Below, piece by piece: positions 63,208-64,000 of a DNA stretch of 64,000 bases. The notes beneath the pieces are model-generated. The model was not told the origin of the DNA. It ran no database searches and saw nothing but the letters and a program-made list of their open reading frames with translations. The DNA lies in contig CAJNDS010002112.1 of NCBI GenBank assembly GCA_905221605.1, positions 186,001-250,000 of the forward strand, given 5' to 3'. The position numbers and the translations under genes are program-made. Numbering within the stretch: position 1 is the stretch's first letter; every line of letters begins with the position of its first letter. The DNA is from Symbiodinium natans (taxonomy: Eukaryota; Sar; Dinophyceae; Suessiales; Symbiodiniaceae).

Positions 63208-63402
63208 ACCTTCTCACTCACCTCCTCCATCAACATGCCACCCTCGAGGTTGCTTGATACGGGTCCATTACTAACTACTACGAACCCTAGGGTCGGAAGA
63301 CTTACTAAACTTATTCCCTTATATTCCCTCTTTAATCATACGTTAAGAACCCCCCCAAAGCCCTGTTCTACTTACTGAGGCCCCCTATGTTATACACCGG
63401 GC

Positions 63403-63520
63403 GGTCGGAGGCTGCAGAAGGGTGAAGATTGCGCAGCGGCTGATTAGCGCGCAGAATGACAGCTCGGGCCTTCAGGGGCCCAAGAATTGCAAGGTGGCCG
63501 TGGAGTCCAAGCATACCAGG
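63403..63520 (+). CDS. candidate exon, opposite strand
   Basis: Plus frame CRRVKIAQRLISAQNDSSGL then QGPKNCKVAVESKHT is more protein-like than the two open minus frames. If real, it breaks the minus-strand trend. Confidence 0.3.
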
Positions 63521-63594
63521 GTTTAGGGTTTAGGGCTAGGGTTTAGGGTTTAGGGTTCAGGGTTTAGGGTTTAGGGCTAGGGTTTAGGAGCCCC

Positions 63595-63715
63595 TGGGCA
63601 CCCAAACAGAAGGCTCGACGTCGAAGCCGGCGTCACCGCAGCAGCTTGCGGGGGGCTGATGCCTGTCGCGCATCTGCTGGCCTGTCAGGAGCACGGAGAA
63701 CGGCAAGGTGCCCAG
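63595..63715 (-). CDS. candidate exon, unknown protein
   Basis: Frame PFSVLLTGQQMRDRHQPPAS then CCGDAGFDVEPSVWVP. Confidence 0.45.
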
Positions 63716-63875
63716 AGACTCAAATGCAATATCTCCGATTTAAGCCGTGCAGCGCCGGCTCTATTTAAGAAAACATTGGTTAAGAAAAAGCAGGCTCTGG
63801 ATGTCCGAGATTCAGGAGTTTCTAGGACTCACATCAGTGGACGTTGGAAATTGAGCGCCTGTACCTGGAAGCATT

Positions 63876-63980
63876 GCTATTCGGTTGTTGTACGGTCGAA
63901 AGGTTTGGGAAACACGTGCGTCCAAGTGAAGCCCTGTGCCTTGCAACGAACGCATTGCGAGATGCTTCTTTGCCACGCGA
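63876..63980 (-). CDS. candidate 3' exon, CxxC
   Basis: Frame FAWQRSISQCVRCKAQGFTW then THVFPKPFDRTTTE and TAG. Confidence 0.4.
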
Positions 63981-64000
63981 AGCACACACACAGAGACAGA

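Overview
The window looks like nuclear DNA of a dinoflagellate. Four things point there. Plant/alveolate-type telomere heptamers (TTTAGGG/CCCTAAA) are scattered through the whole interior in dozens of blocks. Small exon-like islands, almost all reading on the minus strand, sit between these blocks, as expected for unidirectional, intron-rich dinoflagellate genes. A spliceable ion-channel gene uses GT and GC donors. An ankyrin gene carries the ubiquitin-like N-terminus I associate with dinoflagellate ankyrin proteins. No species is claimed.

Layout. 0-8 kb: repeats, five copies of a perfect 26-bp-stem hairpin, a tRNA-Ala-like pol III element, few exon candidates. 8-20 kb: minus-strand exon candidates with a 36-bp tandem array (15.2-15.8 kb) and a G-rich 9-mer array (16.8-17.5 kb). 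20-25.5 kb: part of a voltage-gated potassium/cyclic-nucleotide-type channel gene (S1 to S5 in four exons that join in frame), with introns built from short terminal-inverted-repeat elements and telomere-like tracts. 25-46 kb: many further minus-strand exon candidates of unknown proteins. 46.95-53.17 kb: a complete, young LTR retroelement (287-bp LTRs, 5-bp target duplication inside telomere-like DNA, half-tRNA primer site of the copia type) encoding WW, S1-like and CCCH-zinc-finger proteins but no visible polymerase. 53-55.4 kb: more exon candidates. 55.7-57.6 kb: intronless ubiquitin-like/ankyrin gene with 15 ankyrin repeats. 58-64 kb: exon candidates, some zinc-binding or membrane-like.

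At least eight families of short non-autonomous repeats occur. The best defined (family 1; ends CTATACTCCCC / GGGGGATATAG; 4-bp target duplications) is present nine times. One copy split a codon of the channel gene and forms an exactly excisable GT-AG intron, i.e. it behaves as an introner. The next two channel introns also have 4-5 bp direct repeats at their junctions. Exon calls away from the channel, the retroelement and the ankyrin gene rest only on open frame, codon character and splice-site fit; I cannot say how many genes they belong to. Telomere-like tracts are too many to list singly; the longest are given.
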